A DNA stretch of 41,694 nt, taken from positions 1-41,694 of IMG/VR virus record IMGVR_UViG_3300007346_000058; one strand, 5' to 3'. Position 1 is the stretch's first letter. Each line of letters starts with the position of its first letter. The notes beneath the pieces are model-generated. The model saw nothing but the letters and a program-made list of their open reading frames with translations. It did not search any database and was not told the origin of the DNA. Positions 35,376 through 41,694 of this stretch are shown here, piece by piece. The translations under genes were made by a program, and so were the position numbers. This DNA is from a virus.

Positions 35376-35634
35376 ATCCTTGTTTTGTATCTATTTTACT
35401 TTTACCTTTCTCAGCAGACTCTAATGCTTCCCTTTCAAGTTCTATTCTATTTAATATCTCAAACGCATCAAATATTGCTAACTTCTTTGTAGCTGCTGCG
35501 TTCTTTAATTTATCAGCAGCCAAGTCATCTTCCGGGTCGTGCTTTATTATATCTTCTTTAGCAACCTTTATTAATTGCTCAACAGCCCTGTGACCTGCTT
35601 CTATAATTTTTTTCTTTGTTTCCTTTACGTTCAT
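35353..35634 (-). CDS. Small protein upstream of TerL, possible small terminase subunit
   Basis: A 93-aa, mostly helical protein (VKETKKKIIEAGHRAVEQLI, then LKNAAATKKLAIFDAFEILN). It has no helix-turn-helix that I can identify with confidence, and is smaller than most TerS proteins. Its position directly before terL and the 23-bp overlap are the only reasons for the TerS suggestion. It could equally be an assembly factor. Confidence 0.5.
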   Translation of the reverse strand: MNVKETKKKIIEAGHRAVEQLIKVAKEDIIKHDPEDDLAADKLKNAAATKKLAIFDAFEILNRIELEREALESAEKGKSKIDTKQGFAERRSK

Positions 35635-36194
35635 AAGCTCATTGTTATTTGATGGTCATACACCCTATAAAGTTTTTCATCATCAACCGTAAACTCATAC
35701 TCACTCTCAGGAGTAAAACTTACTCTATCTCCGGGTTTTATTCCCATAGAAGTAAGATACTCGTTAGGGTATTTCATTATACCTATAAGTGGCTCTTCAA
35801 TACTATTTTTATATATAACAGAATCTTCCTTTTTAATAGGCTCTACAAAACAATATCTATCGTATGCATTCCAACCATTTTCGTTCTTATACATAAAGAA
35901 CTGTTCGCTGTCTACAAAAAATAGGTCATCTTTAAAAAAGCTACGCCCACTCCTTTGCCTACCTTTCATATCATTATAAAACTTAAATACGTTGTGATGT
36001 ACGAGTAAAGTATCTCCTACCTTAACTCTTCCTGTATAGCCTATTGGAAGCTCGACAACCTCAGCATATCTATTTGAAAACTTATGGTCTTCTTCTGATG
36101 TACTAACGACAAGTTCTAGCCCTGCTATCTCTTTTGTGTTGTCGTATCGTCTTCCTTTTAATGGCTTTACTATAAAGTAAAACGGTGATTTCAT
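35631..36194 (-). CDS. GroES-like (Cpn10-fold) candidate protein
   Basis: A 187-aa protein. Residues about 5-95 look like a chaperonin-10 fold: FIVKPLKGRRYDN at the start, AEVVELPIGYTGRVKVGDTL in the middle and LLVHHNVFKFYNDMKGR after it. A second similar unit (PLIGIMKYPNEYL, MGIKPGDRVSFTPESEYEFT) fills the C-terminus. Phage co-chaperonins such as T4 gp31 help fold the capsid protein, and the position ahead of the terminase and capsid genes fits. The similarity is to patterns only, without the classical mobile-loop motif, so this is tentative. It overlaps both neighbours by 1-4 bp. Confidence 0.45.
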   Translation of the reverse strand: MKSPFYFIVKPLKGRRYDNTKEIAGLELVVSTSEEDHKFSNRYAEVVELPIGYTGRVKVGDTLLVHHNVFKFYNDMKGRQRSGRSFFKDDLFFVDSEQFFMYKNENGWNAYDRYCFVEPIKKEDSVIYKNSIEEPLIGIMKYPNEYLTSMGIKPGDRVSFTPESEYEFTVDDEKLYRVYDHQITMSL

Positions 36195-36421
36195 TAAAAG
36201 TTTATATTGTATTCAATAGATATAGGTACGGTTTCATTAAACTCCTTCCAAACAAATATCTCTTGCCCGGACTGTATCCATATCTCTATTGATTTTTTTT
36301 CTTTATTAAATTTAATTAAATGTATAGTGTGTGTATTATTGAGAACAGATTGACCTGTTATATAATGCATAGCTCCGGATTTATAATCAGGACCAATAGA
36401 TATTTTCCTGATAATACTCAT
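36194..36421 (-). CDS. Hypothetical 75-aa virion-operon protein
   Basis: A small beta-rich protein (IIRKISIGPDYKSGAMHYIT, HTIHLIKFNKEKKSIEIWIQ, VPISIEYNINF at the end). I associate its opening and closing blocks with small phage proteins from the same genome position, of unknown function. It shares one base with each neighbour gene, so it is translated as part of the operon between the C1q-like protein and the GroES-like protein. Confidence 0.7.
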   Translation of the reverse strand: MSIIRKISIGPDYKSGAMHYITGQSVLNNTHTIHLIKFNKEKKSIEIWIQSGQEIFVWKEFNETVPISIEYNINF

Positions 36422-37020
36422 TAACCTAGCTTATATATTCTAATATCAGAAGATGGCACGTTAGACCAAGGTCCACTATTTGTGTGAATATATAATCCTC
36501 CTGCATTTACGCCTGAACTATCTCTCATAATTTCCCAAGTAAGAACATCTCCTGCACTAACTTGTATAGGTAAAGTTAATTCATAAGGAAACATAATACC
36601 TGTACCTGAAAGCTCAACACCCTTAGTAGGTCCTGTTTGAACACCATTAAGTAATGCTCTAAATAAAGTTACAGCAACCCCACCTGAAGAGCCTTGTCTT
36701 TCAAAATTTCCATACCCATTAAACAAGTAAAGTCCTGCTTGGTTAAATGTAATGTTACCAAGTGCATCTAACATAACAGGGTCAGAAGCTGCTCCTTGAG
36801 CAGCTCCAAATGTTACCTGTAATGGGGAATCTAAGCCGCTTGGCTCTTGATTTGTGTTATCTACTGAAGATAATACCGAAGTAAAACTAATAGCTTTTAA
36901 AGATAAAATACTTGATATAGTAAAATTTTTAGTTAAATTTTCATTTTCAATATCAGTTCCAATTAACTTATCGTCTAATGTTGGAGTCTGTATTGATGAG
37001 TAAGTACTTATCTGTGCCAT
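36421..37020 (-). CDS. C1q/TNF-like jelly-roll virion protein
   Basis: A 199-aa protein. The N-terminus MAQISTYSSIQTPTLDDKLI, with TDIENENLTKNFTI after it, resembles a virion-anchoring segment of Bacteroidota phage fibres. Residues about 60-199 alternate strands and Gly/Asn turns (GNITFNQAGLYLFNGYGNFE, VTLFRALLNGVQTG, LPIQVSAGDVLTWEIMRDS) as in C1q/TNF-type trimeric jelly rolls found on receptor-binding tips. A role in adhesion, as head or tail fibre, is inferred. It is followed after 1 bp by the 75-aa gene. Confidence 0.6.
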   Translation of the reverse strand: MAQISTYSSIQTPTLDDKLIGTDIENENLTKNFTISSILSLKAISFTSVLSSVDNTNQEPSGLDSPLQVTFGAAQGAASDPVMLDALGNITFNQAGLYLFNGYGNFERQGSSGGVAVTLFRALLNGVQTGPTKGVELSGTGIMFPYELTLPIQVSAGDVLTWEIMRDSSGVNAGGLYIHTNSGPWSNVPSSDIRIYKLG

Positions 37021-37023
37021 AGT

Positions 37024-37263
37024 TTATTCTTCTTTTTTTTCTTCTTTAGAAATTTCTCCTGTTTCGATGTTAATCAAAGCATCTGTTCCGTAAGTTTCCA
37101 TTAAACTTTTCTCTATGTCAGAGTAAGCTAGTTTAATTTGTTTTACACTTTCTAAAAGATTTTCCTGTGCAATCACAGTTTCTCCTAGTTGCATTTTTGC
37201 TTGATTAAATTCTTGAACTACTTTTTGTAAATTAGATAATTCTTCTTGCGTTAATTTTTCCAT
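37024..37263 (-). CDS. Small coiled-coil protein, 79 aa
   Basis: Almost wholly helical and heptad-like (ELSNLQKVVQEFNQAKMQLG, LLESVKQIKLAYSDIEKSLM), ending with DALINIETGEISKEEKKEE. There is no transmembrane segment. Small coiled-coil proteins beside fibre genes are often assembly chaperones, but that is an inference from position only. A candidate promoter lies 19 nt before its ATG, which has the leader AATCAAATG-like CAAATG. Confidence 0.65.
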   Translation of the reverse strand: MEKLTQEELSNLQKVVQEFNQAKMQLGETVIAQENLLESVKQIKLAYSDIEKSLMETYGTDALINIETGEISKEEKKEE

Positions 37264-37281
37264 TTGATTATAATTTTACTA

Positions 37282-37289
37282 CAAATATA
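37282..37289 (-). promoter_or_regulatory. Candidate promoter, -7 box TATATTTG
   Basis: TATATTTGTAG on the - strand matches TAnnTTTG and lies 18 nt before the coiled-coil gene, in a 32-bp spacer. A TTTG lies 27 bp further upstream, longer than the usual spacing. Confidence 0.5.
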
Positions 37290-37295
37290 ATAAAA

Positions 37296-37634
37296 TTACT
37301 CAGACTCTCCTATAGTCAAAGTAACACTTGTAGGATTAATTAGATTGTCTATTTCAGACTGAATACCAGCTTGAATACTATCTACTTGCTCCTGACCCAT
37401 TGCTGATTTAGTCCAACTTACTGCTTGCTCGTTAGTTAGTTCATCAAAAGGAATAAAATCTGTTATACCACTAGTATCTAATACTTGCGTACCAATACTA
37501 GTAGCTGAATAAGTAACACCTTCAGAATCTGAAGTTCCTGTTACAATCCAATGTACATTGTACACTACATCTGTGTAATCTCCATCTTGTGGATAAGCGT
37601 CTACTGTTTTACAGTTCCAATCATAATTTGTCAT
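37296..37634 (-). CDS. DUF7936-like phage protein
   Basis: A 112-aa protein starting TNYDWNCKTVDAYPQDGDYT, then DVVYNVHWIVTGTS, GVTYSATSIGTQVLDTSGIT and a closing NLINPTSVTLTIGE. This pattern matches a small protein widespread in marine phages (DUF7936 as I recall), found next to tail-fibre genes and of unknown function. Its leader of 17 nt before and including the ATG is identical to that of the major capsid gene, suggesting strong translation. It overlaps the 41-aa upstream gene by 14 bp. Confidence 0.75.
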   Translation of the reverse strand: MTNYDWNCKTVDAYPQDGDYTDVVYNVHWIVTGTSDSEGVTYSATSIGTQVLDTSGITDFIPFDELTNEQAVSWTKSAMGQEQVDSIQAGIQSEIDNLINPTSVTLTIGESE

Positions 37635-37746
37635 AATTTTTCTTTTTTATTTTTTTAGCTTTATTAAGTTCTTGCAAAGTTATAGGTATTATTTTTTTAC
37701 CTTTAGCTTCAATTTTTTTTCTTAGTTCGGGTGTTAGTTTTATCAT
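37621..37746 (-). CDS. 41-aa basic protein coupled to the tail fibre gene
   Basis: The start ATG shares one base with the fibre stop codon (TAATG) and the stop TGA lies 14 bp inside the next gene. The peptide MIKLTPELRKKIEAKGKKII continues PITLQELNKAKKIKKKNYDKL; it is lysine-rich and helical. No family recognised. Tight coupling on both sides supports translation, but it could also only serve to pass ribosomes on. A TAnnTTTG box lies inside it. Confidence 0.5.
   Translation of the reverse strand: MIKLTPELRKKIEAKGKKIIPITLQELNKAKKIKKKNYDKL
37675..37682 (-). promoter_or_regulatory. Candidate promoter inside the 41-aa gene, -7 box TAACTTTG
   Basis: TAACTTTGCA on the - strand matches TAnnTTTG, 40 nt before the DUF7936-like start. 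It is part of the ITLQEL codons, so chance cannot be excluded. Confidence 0.35.
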
Positions 37747-40700
37747 TATGGTAAGTATGCTGGTATTACATAATCTGTTCCACCTATATTAATTGTCAAC
37801 CATTCGTCAGGTTCTGATAAATATATTTCTGGTGCTCCACCAATTCTTACTATTGCATCTGCAGGTGTTTGATTTGGTAAAATACCAGGTTGCTGACCAC
37901 CTCCTGAATCTAGTCTAGTTGACCCTTCAACGTAAATGTTTCCATGTATATCTACGTTGTTACTACTATCTACTGTTATTACTTTGTTTTCAACATCTGA
38001 GCCTACTGTTATGTGATATCTATATGGTGCGTAAGTAACTAAATCATCTATAGAGTTAGCTGGGTTTCCTGTTAGGTATTGGTCATTAAATAAACCTCCT
38101 TTAAAATTAGCACCATAACCTAGGTTTATACTACCAGTTAATCCATTAGCTTCTAATGTTGTAGTCCTCGTATATCCTACAACATGTAATTCCTGCTGTG
38201 GACTAGTAGTACCAATCCCTACGTTACCTGCAGAGGTGATACGCATACGTTCTGTATTATTAGTATTTATAGTTAATGGATGGTTTGTTTCCATACCTAT
38301 AGTAGCATCAGAATCTCTAACGTAAGCAACAAATTTAGCGTTATTAGTTGTATCTATTATTCCAAGCGTTGGAATAGATGACCCTTTTATTTGTATACCA
38401 TCATACGTTGTGTCTGATACAACTTCTAGTTTCTTACCAGGACTAGTCGTCCCGATTCCTACGTTGCCACCATTTGGTTGTATTGCTAAATTATATGTTG
38501 TAGCATTTCCGTCTGTTCTTTGTGAACTTATATATCCAATACCTGAAGAGTTAGCACCAATTGCAACTCCATAGTTATCATCAGAAGTACTGTTACCAAA
38601 AACAGCAGAAGCTGTAGAAGAGCCAGCAGATGGAATTGTAGTTCCACCTTTTGCTACTTGGAGCCCTGCAGCAGGACTAGTAGTTCCGATTCCTACGTTG
38701 CCGTTATTAATTATCCTTAATTTCTCACTTGAGTTTATACGGAAAACTTGATAATTACTTGAGCCACCGCTGTACGAGGAGATTACTAGTCCACCGGCAC
38801 TATCTGAGTACAGTGTTGAGTACTCTGTTCCAGCGTTTCTTGTTAATCTTATTTGAGGACCAGTTGTTGATGATATGTCTAATTTATCACCAGGACTAGT
38901 CGTCCCAATTCCTACATTGCCGTCGTGGTCAATTCTCATTTTCTCTACAGCAGCATCACTTCCAGTAGATGATGGATGCGTAAAGAAAGCTAATCCCATA
39001 ACGTCACTATCAGTAGCTTCTTGAACTGCTGAAATAGCTACAGAACCTGTTCCTCTAGATAAAGCTATTGTTCCGTGATAATTACCAATTGCGCTTGCTC
39101 CGTCTGACTTTATTCTAATGCCTGGGGTTGTGTGCGTGCCATTGTACAAAGCTGATTGCTGGACGTGTAGTTTGTTTTCTGGACTAGTTGTCCCGATACC
39201 GACGAAGTCATTAAACTGAGCAACGTTTCCAAATACAACATTCCCGCCACCGCTATATATTAATGGAGTTACTAGATACGTGCTAGCCCTAACCGTCCCA
39301 CTCACATCCAACTTAAACGTAGGATTAGTTGTACCAATACCCACGTTACCGCTGAAGTATGACCCGTCGTCTGCAATTTGTAATTTTAAGGTTTGACCAG
39401 TTGTTCCTCCAGTAAAAAACTTATGACCTAAGCCTGCCGCTAATGTACCACCATATTCGTAATAATTTGTTGCATTAGCACCACTTGCTCTAAATTTTAT
39501 AGAATGCCAATCATCATATCCTTTTATCCAACCTTCACCTGCGATGTTTAATAATAAATTTCCGTTTACTGTTAACTTATCACCAGGGTTAGTAGTTCCA
39601 ATCCCGACGTTGCCATTAGAGTTAATTTGCAAACGAACGCTATTTGCGGTATACATTCTGATTGCATCGTTGCCTTCAAAACCTATTCTGGAGTCATCAC
39701 CATTGTGGTAGATATATCCATCTATACCCATATCTCCAGCAACATCTAACTTGAAGTCAGGACTAGTCGTCCCAATACCTACGTTGCCTTCGACTATTAA
39801 TCCATTAGTAGGAGCAGCGCTACTTGCATAGGTATTACCTATACTGGTGTTTTTCATCATTGTTTGGTAGCTTGAGCCTCCGTTAACGATTAAAGCAAAT
39901 CCGCTTCCTGCACCATCTACTCTCAAACCTTCACCAGAACTTGTTTTAACTGTGTGTAATTTAGCTCCTGGATTAGTCGTCCCGATACCAACGTTGCCTG
40001 CTGAGGTGATATGCATTCTTGAAGTTATGCCGTTTGAAAAATCAAAAGCAGTTGTAGATGTAAAACCTAAAACTCCACCTCCTGCTGCATCTGCATAAAT
40101 AGTTTTACCTGTACCTTGTGTGCCAAAATCTGCTGTTTTTATATGCAAATTACCTATTCGCGCGTCACCGTTAACTCTTAATTTGTGGTCAGGACTAGTC
40201 GTACCTATACCTACATTGCCGCTTGAATCAATATATAATCCATCTGAAGTTGTAGAGTTTGTTCTGAGATGTAGTTCGTTGTAAGTAGAAGCGCTATTTG
40301 AATATCCTATAATCTGAGAAGCTGTAGTATTGTTTCCATTTATGACTACACCTACGTTATTTGAAGTATCAAAAGACGCAGCGTATGCGTTACTACTGTC
40401 TACACTTAGTTTCCAAGTTGCAGGATTAGTCGTCCCAATACCTACGTTGCCATCTGTCTTTATACGCATATGCTCTGTAAGCGTACTAGATTGGTCTCTT
40501 CCAAATATTAAATCAGAATTGTTTGATGATATAATACCATTAGACGGGGAAGCGCTATCGTTACCTATGTAAAGCGCAGCAGTATCACTGTTAGGTCTAT
40601 TAATAGAGATTAGTTTGTGAGTAGCATCCGTAGCTCTTATTTCTAATTTAGAACTAGGATTAGTAGTCCCAATCCCGACGTTGCCGCCAGAGGTGATACG

Positions 40701-41694
40701 CATACGCTCAGTAGTATATCCTCCACTAGCTGTGGTAAACCAGAGGTCTGCTGCGTTGGTGGCTTCTCCGCTATTTTGAATAGAAATACCTAATGACGCA
40801 GCTGCCTTAACAGCACCTGTGGTAGCTTGAGAAAGCTTAATAACATCTGTAGATGAAGAAGATATGCCTGAATTCACATCTAATTTAGCCCCCGGACTCG
40901 TTGTACCTATACCTACGTTGCCAGTTGAGGTGATACGAACACGTTCTGCACCACCAGCGTAAAACTGAGTTTCATCACTAGCATCACCACTACCAATTCT
41001 CAATAAATTAGTAGAATCGGTTCTTCTAATCATAATTTCGTCTCCAGAACGAATAGGATTATTGTCAGAGACATTAATAACTCCATTGACATCCAACTTA
41101 TAACCAGGATTAGTAGTGCCAATACCAACGTTGCCTGTTTCAGTATTTACAACAGCTTTAATGCTACCATCTGTTCGTCTAAAAGAAATAACACTACCAG
41201 CTCCTGTAAATGAAGAACCTTGCAAGTAAACTCCTGTACTTGTTGAAGAGTACAATGTATTTGTATTATCAGCGCCTGTGAACCAACTTCTTGCTCTTAT
41301 CTTGCCGTCTACGTCTAACCTCTCACTAGGACTAGTAGTACCAATACCAACGTCGCCTCCTAAAGGGTTTAAAGCTATGTCATAGTAATACGGTCCGGCA
41401 AATGCTCTATTTACATTTGATATCCAGAAAGTATTACCTGAATTTTTACCGATTGATAATGTAGCTTGTCCACTTGAGTTTAATGCAAACATACCTGTAG
41501 TGGCTGAACCGGGAGCTGCTGGGTCTTCTGATACGGTATCGTATACCATTAGGTTGGTTGCTGGATTAGTAGTACCTATACCTACGTTGCCAGTTGCACC
41601 GTCTATGTACATCCTGGAAGAACCTATATGCGTTACATTAAAAAAATCACCGTTATTAAGATTAGTATCTAGTTCAAATACCATCCCCGAAGGA
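37746..41694 (-). CDS. Long tail fibre with 16 GIGTT(N/S)P modules, 5'-truncated by window edge
   Basis: At least 1315 residues are visible. The frame stays open to the right edge and the ATG at 41684 has no leader, so the N-terminus is outside the window. The protein is a chain of 16 modules, each opening with (N/D/F)VGIGTT(N/S)P followed by a (K)LDV-like strand and a 50-75 residue beta segment (often ending ERMRITSxG). This repeat occurs in phage fibres and bacterial adhesins and probably forms a trimeric beta shaft. The last about 110 residues (from TRTTTLEANG, ending GGTDYVIPAYLP) are non-repeated and may be the tip. No Peptidase_S74 chaperone domain was seen. It probably binds the host surface. 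Confidence 0.85.
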   Translation of the reverse strand, partial: PSGMVFELDTNLNNGDFFNVTHIGSSRMYIDGATGNVGIGTTNPATNLMVYDTVSEDPAAPGSATTGMFALNSSGQATLSIGKNSGNTFWISNVNRAFAGPYYYDIALNPLGGDVGIGTTSPSERLDVDGKIRARSWFTGADNTNTLYSSTSTGVYLQGSSFTGAGSVISFRRTDGSIKAVVNTETGNVGIGTTNPGYKLDVNGVINVSDNNPIRSGDEIMIRRTDSTNLLRIGSGDASDETQFYAGGAERVRITSTGNVGIGTTSPGAKLDVNSGISSSSTDVIKLSQATTGAVKAAASLGISIQNSGEATNAADLWFTTASGGYTTERMRITSGGNVGIGTTNPSSKLEIRATDATHKLISINRPNSDTAALYIGNDSASPSNGIISSNNSDLIFGRDQSSTLTEHMRIKTDGNVGIGTTNPATWKLSVDSSNAYAASFDTSNNVGVVINGNNTTASQIIGYSNSASTYNELHLRTNSTTSDGLYIDSSGNVGIGTTSPDHKLRVNGDARIGNLHIKTADFGTQGTGKTIYADAAGGGVLGFTSTTAFDFSNGITSRMHITSAGNVGIGTTNPGAKLHTVKTSSGEGLRVDGAGSGFALIVNGGSSYQTMMKNTSIGNTYASSAAPTNGLIVEGNVGIGTTSPDFKLDVAGDMGIDGYIYHNGDDSRIGFEGNDAIRMYTANSVRLQINSNGNVGIGTTNPGDKLTVNGNLLLNIAGEGWIKGYDDWHSIKFRASGANATNYYEYGGTLAAGLGHKFFTGGTTGQTLKLQIADDGSYFSGNVGIGTTNPTFKLDVSGTVRASTYLVTPLIYSGGGNVVFGNVAQFNDFVGIGTTSPENKLHVQQSALYNGTHTTPGIRIKSDGASAIGNYHGTIALSRGTGSVAISAVQEATDSDVMGLAFFTHPSSTGSDAAVEKMRIDHDGNVGIGTTSPGDKLDISSTTGPQIRLTRNAGTEYSTLYSDSAGGLVISSYSGGSSNYQVFRINSSEKLRIINNGNVGIGTTSPAAGLQVAKGGTTIPSAGSSTASAVFGNSTSDDNYGVAIGANSSGIGYISSQRTDGNATTYNLAIQPNGGNVGIGTTSPGKKLEVVSDTTYDGIQIKGSSIPTLGIIDTTNNAKFVAYVRDSDATIGMETNHPLTINTNNTERMRITSAGNVGIGTTSPQQELHVVGYTRTTTLEANGLTGSINLGYGANFKGGLFNDQYLTGNPANSIDDLVTYAPYRYHITVGSDVENKVITVDSSNNVDIHGNIYVEGSTRLDSGGGQQPGILPNQTPADAIVRIGGAPEIYLSEPDEWLTINIGGTDYVIPAYLP
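38203..41592. repeat. 16-copy 29-bp DNA repeat in the tail fibre gene
   Basis: On the + strand a consensus GGAYTAGTNGTNCC-AATNCC-NACGTTGCC recurs near 38203, 38441, 38677, 38893, 39181, 39323, 39587, 39757, 39970, 40192, 40421, 40658, 40893, 41108, 41330 and 41562. Most spacings are 213-238 bp. It encodes the GIGTT(N/S)P modules and is more conserved than the DNA between copies. Confidence 0.8.

Noticed and set aside
38203-41592. CRISPR-like array of 29-bp repeats
   Set aside because: The repeats are about 215-238 bp apart, imperfect and entirely coding (GIGTT(N/S)P fibre modules).
1-41694. Alternative genetic code (stop reassignment as in some crAss-like phages)
   Set aside because: TAA, TGA and TAG are all used as real stops at close gene junctions (for example TGA at 4558, TAG at 6721), and long genes contain none in frame.
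1-41694. Circular or complete genome
   Set aside because: Joining the ends does not continue either open frame sensibly and no terminal repeat is visible, so the window is an internal fragment.

Overview
The window looks like an internal piece of a strictly lytic-looking, tailed (podovirus-type) phage genome that infects a member of the Bacteroidota, probably an aquatic Flavobacteriia-like host. The evidence is direct: a terminase–portal–scaffold–capsid–connector–tail gene series; AT-rich DNA; start codons preceded by A/T-rich leaders instead of Shine-Dalgarno sites; copies of the Bacteroidota -7 promoter box TAnnTTTG 12-41 nt ahead of start codons; and a primase with the BT4734/VirE-type N-terminal domain. 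The capsid, portal and terminase sequences, together with the gene order, resemble crAss-like phages (Crassvirales) and related Cellulophaga podoviruses. That placement comes from remembered family patterns, not a search. Both ends cut through open genes (left edge, + strand; right edge, - strand), so this is not a complete genome. No DNA polymerase, RNA polymerase, lysis gene, integrase or tRNA was seen.

Left arm, + strand, about 1-9.8 kb: replication, recombination and nuclease genes. In order: a truncated coiled-coil gene, a Sak3/DUF1071 single-strand annealing protein, a PD-(D/E)XK exonuclease, and a small SSB-like protein ending in SEGLPF. After a terminator comes an AT-rich stretch with (CTA)6 and seven GTCA motifs, four of them spaced 10-11 bp apart and running into the start of the 794-aa primase-helicase. 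Then come an SF2/SNF2-like helicase, an inserted 67-aa frame flanked by a 24-bp direct repeat of the helicase 3' end, an HNH homing endonuclease, a basic protein, a VRR-NUC nuclease and an unlisted 53-aa CxxC/CxxC protein. A second terminator precedes a protein with a DnaA domain IV, a small helical protein, a metallophosphoesterase, a second small PD-(D/E)XK nuclease, an 88-aa protein and a 29-aa membrane peptide. The primase-helicase, helicase, annealing protein, exonuclease and SSB-like protein would form a replication/recombination module. The DnaA-like protein and the GTCA array are candidates for its initiator and origin.

Right arm, - strand, about 41.7 down to 9.8 kb: virion genes, read from high to low coordinates. 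First comes a truncated tail fibre with 16 GIGTT(N/S)P modules, then small adhesin/accessory genes (41 aa, DUF7936-like, coiled coil, C1q-like), a 75-aa protein, a GroES-like protein, a putative small terminase subunit, TerL, portal, scaffold and major capsid protein. Next is a head-region protein bracketed by two terminators, two connector/ring proteins, a 1530-aa tail stabilisation/nozzle protein, two tail proteins, then three probable internal (ejected) virion proteins ending in a 2073-aa polypeptide, and a 60-aa basic protein. The two arms converge and slightly overlap at 9801-9835 with no visible terminator between them. No stretch longer than about 205 bp lacks a gene.
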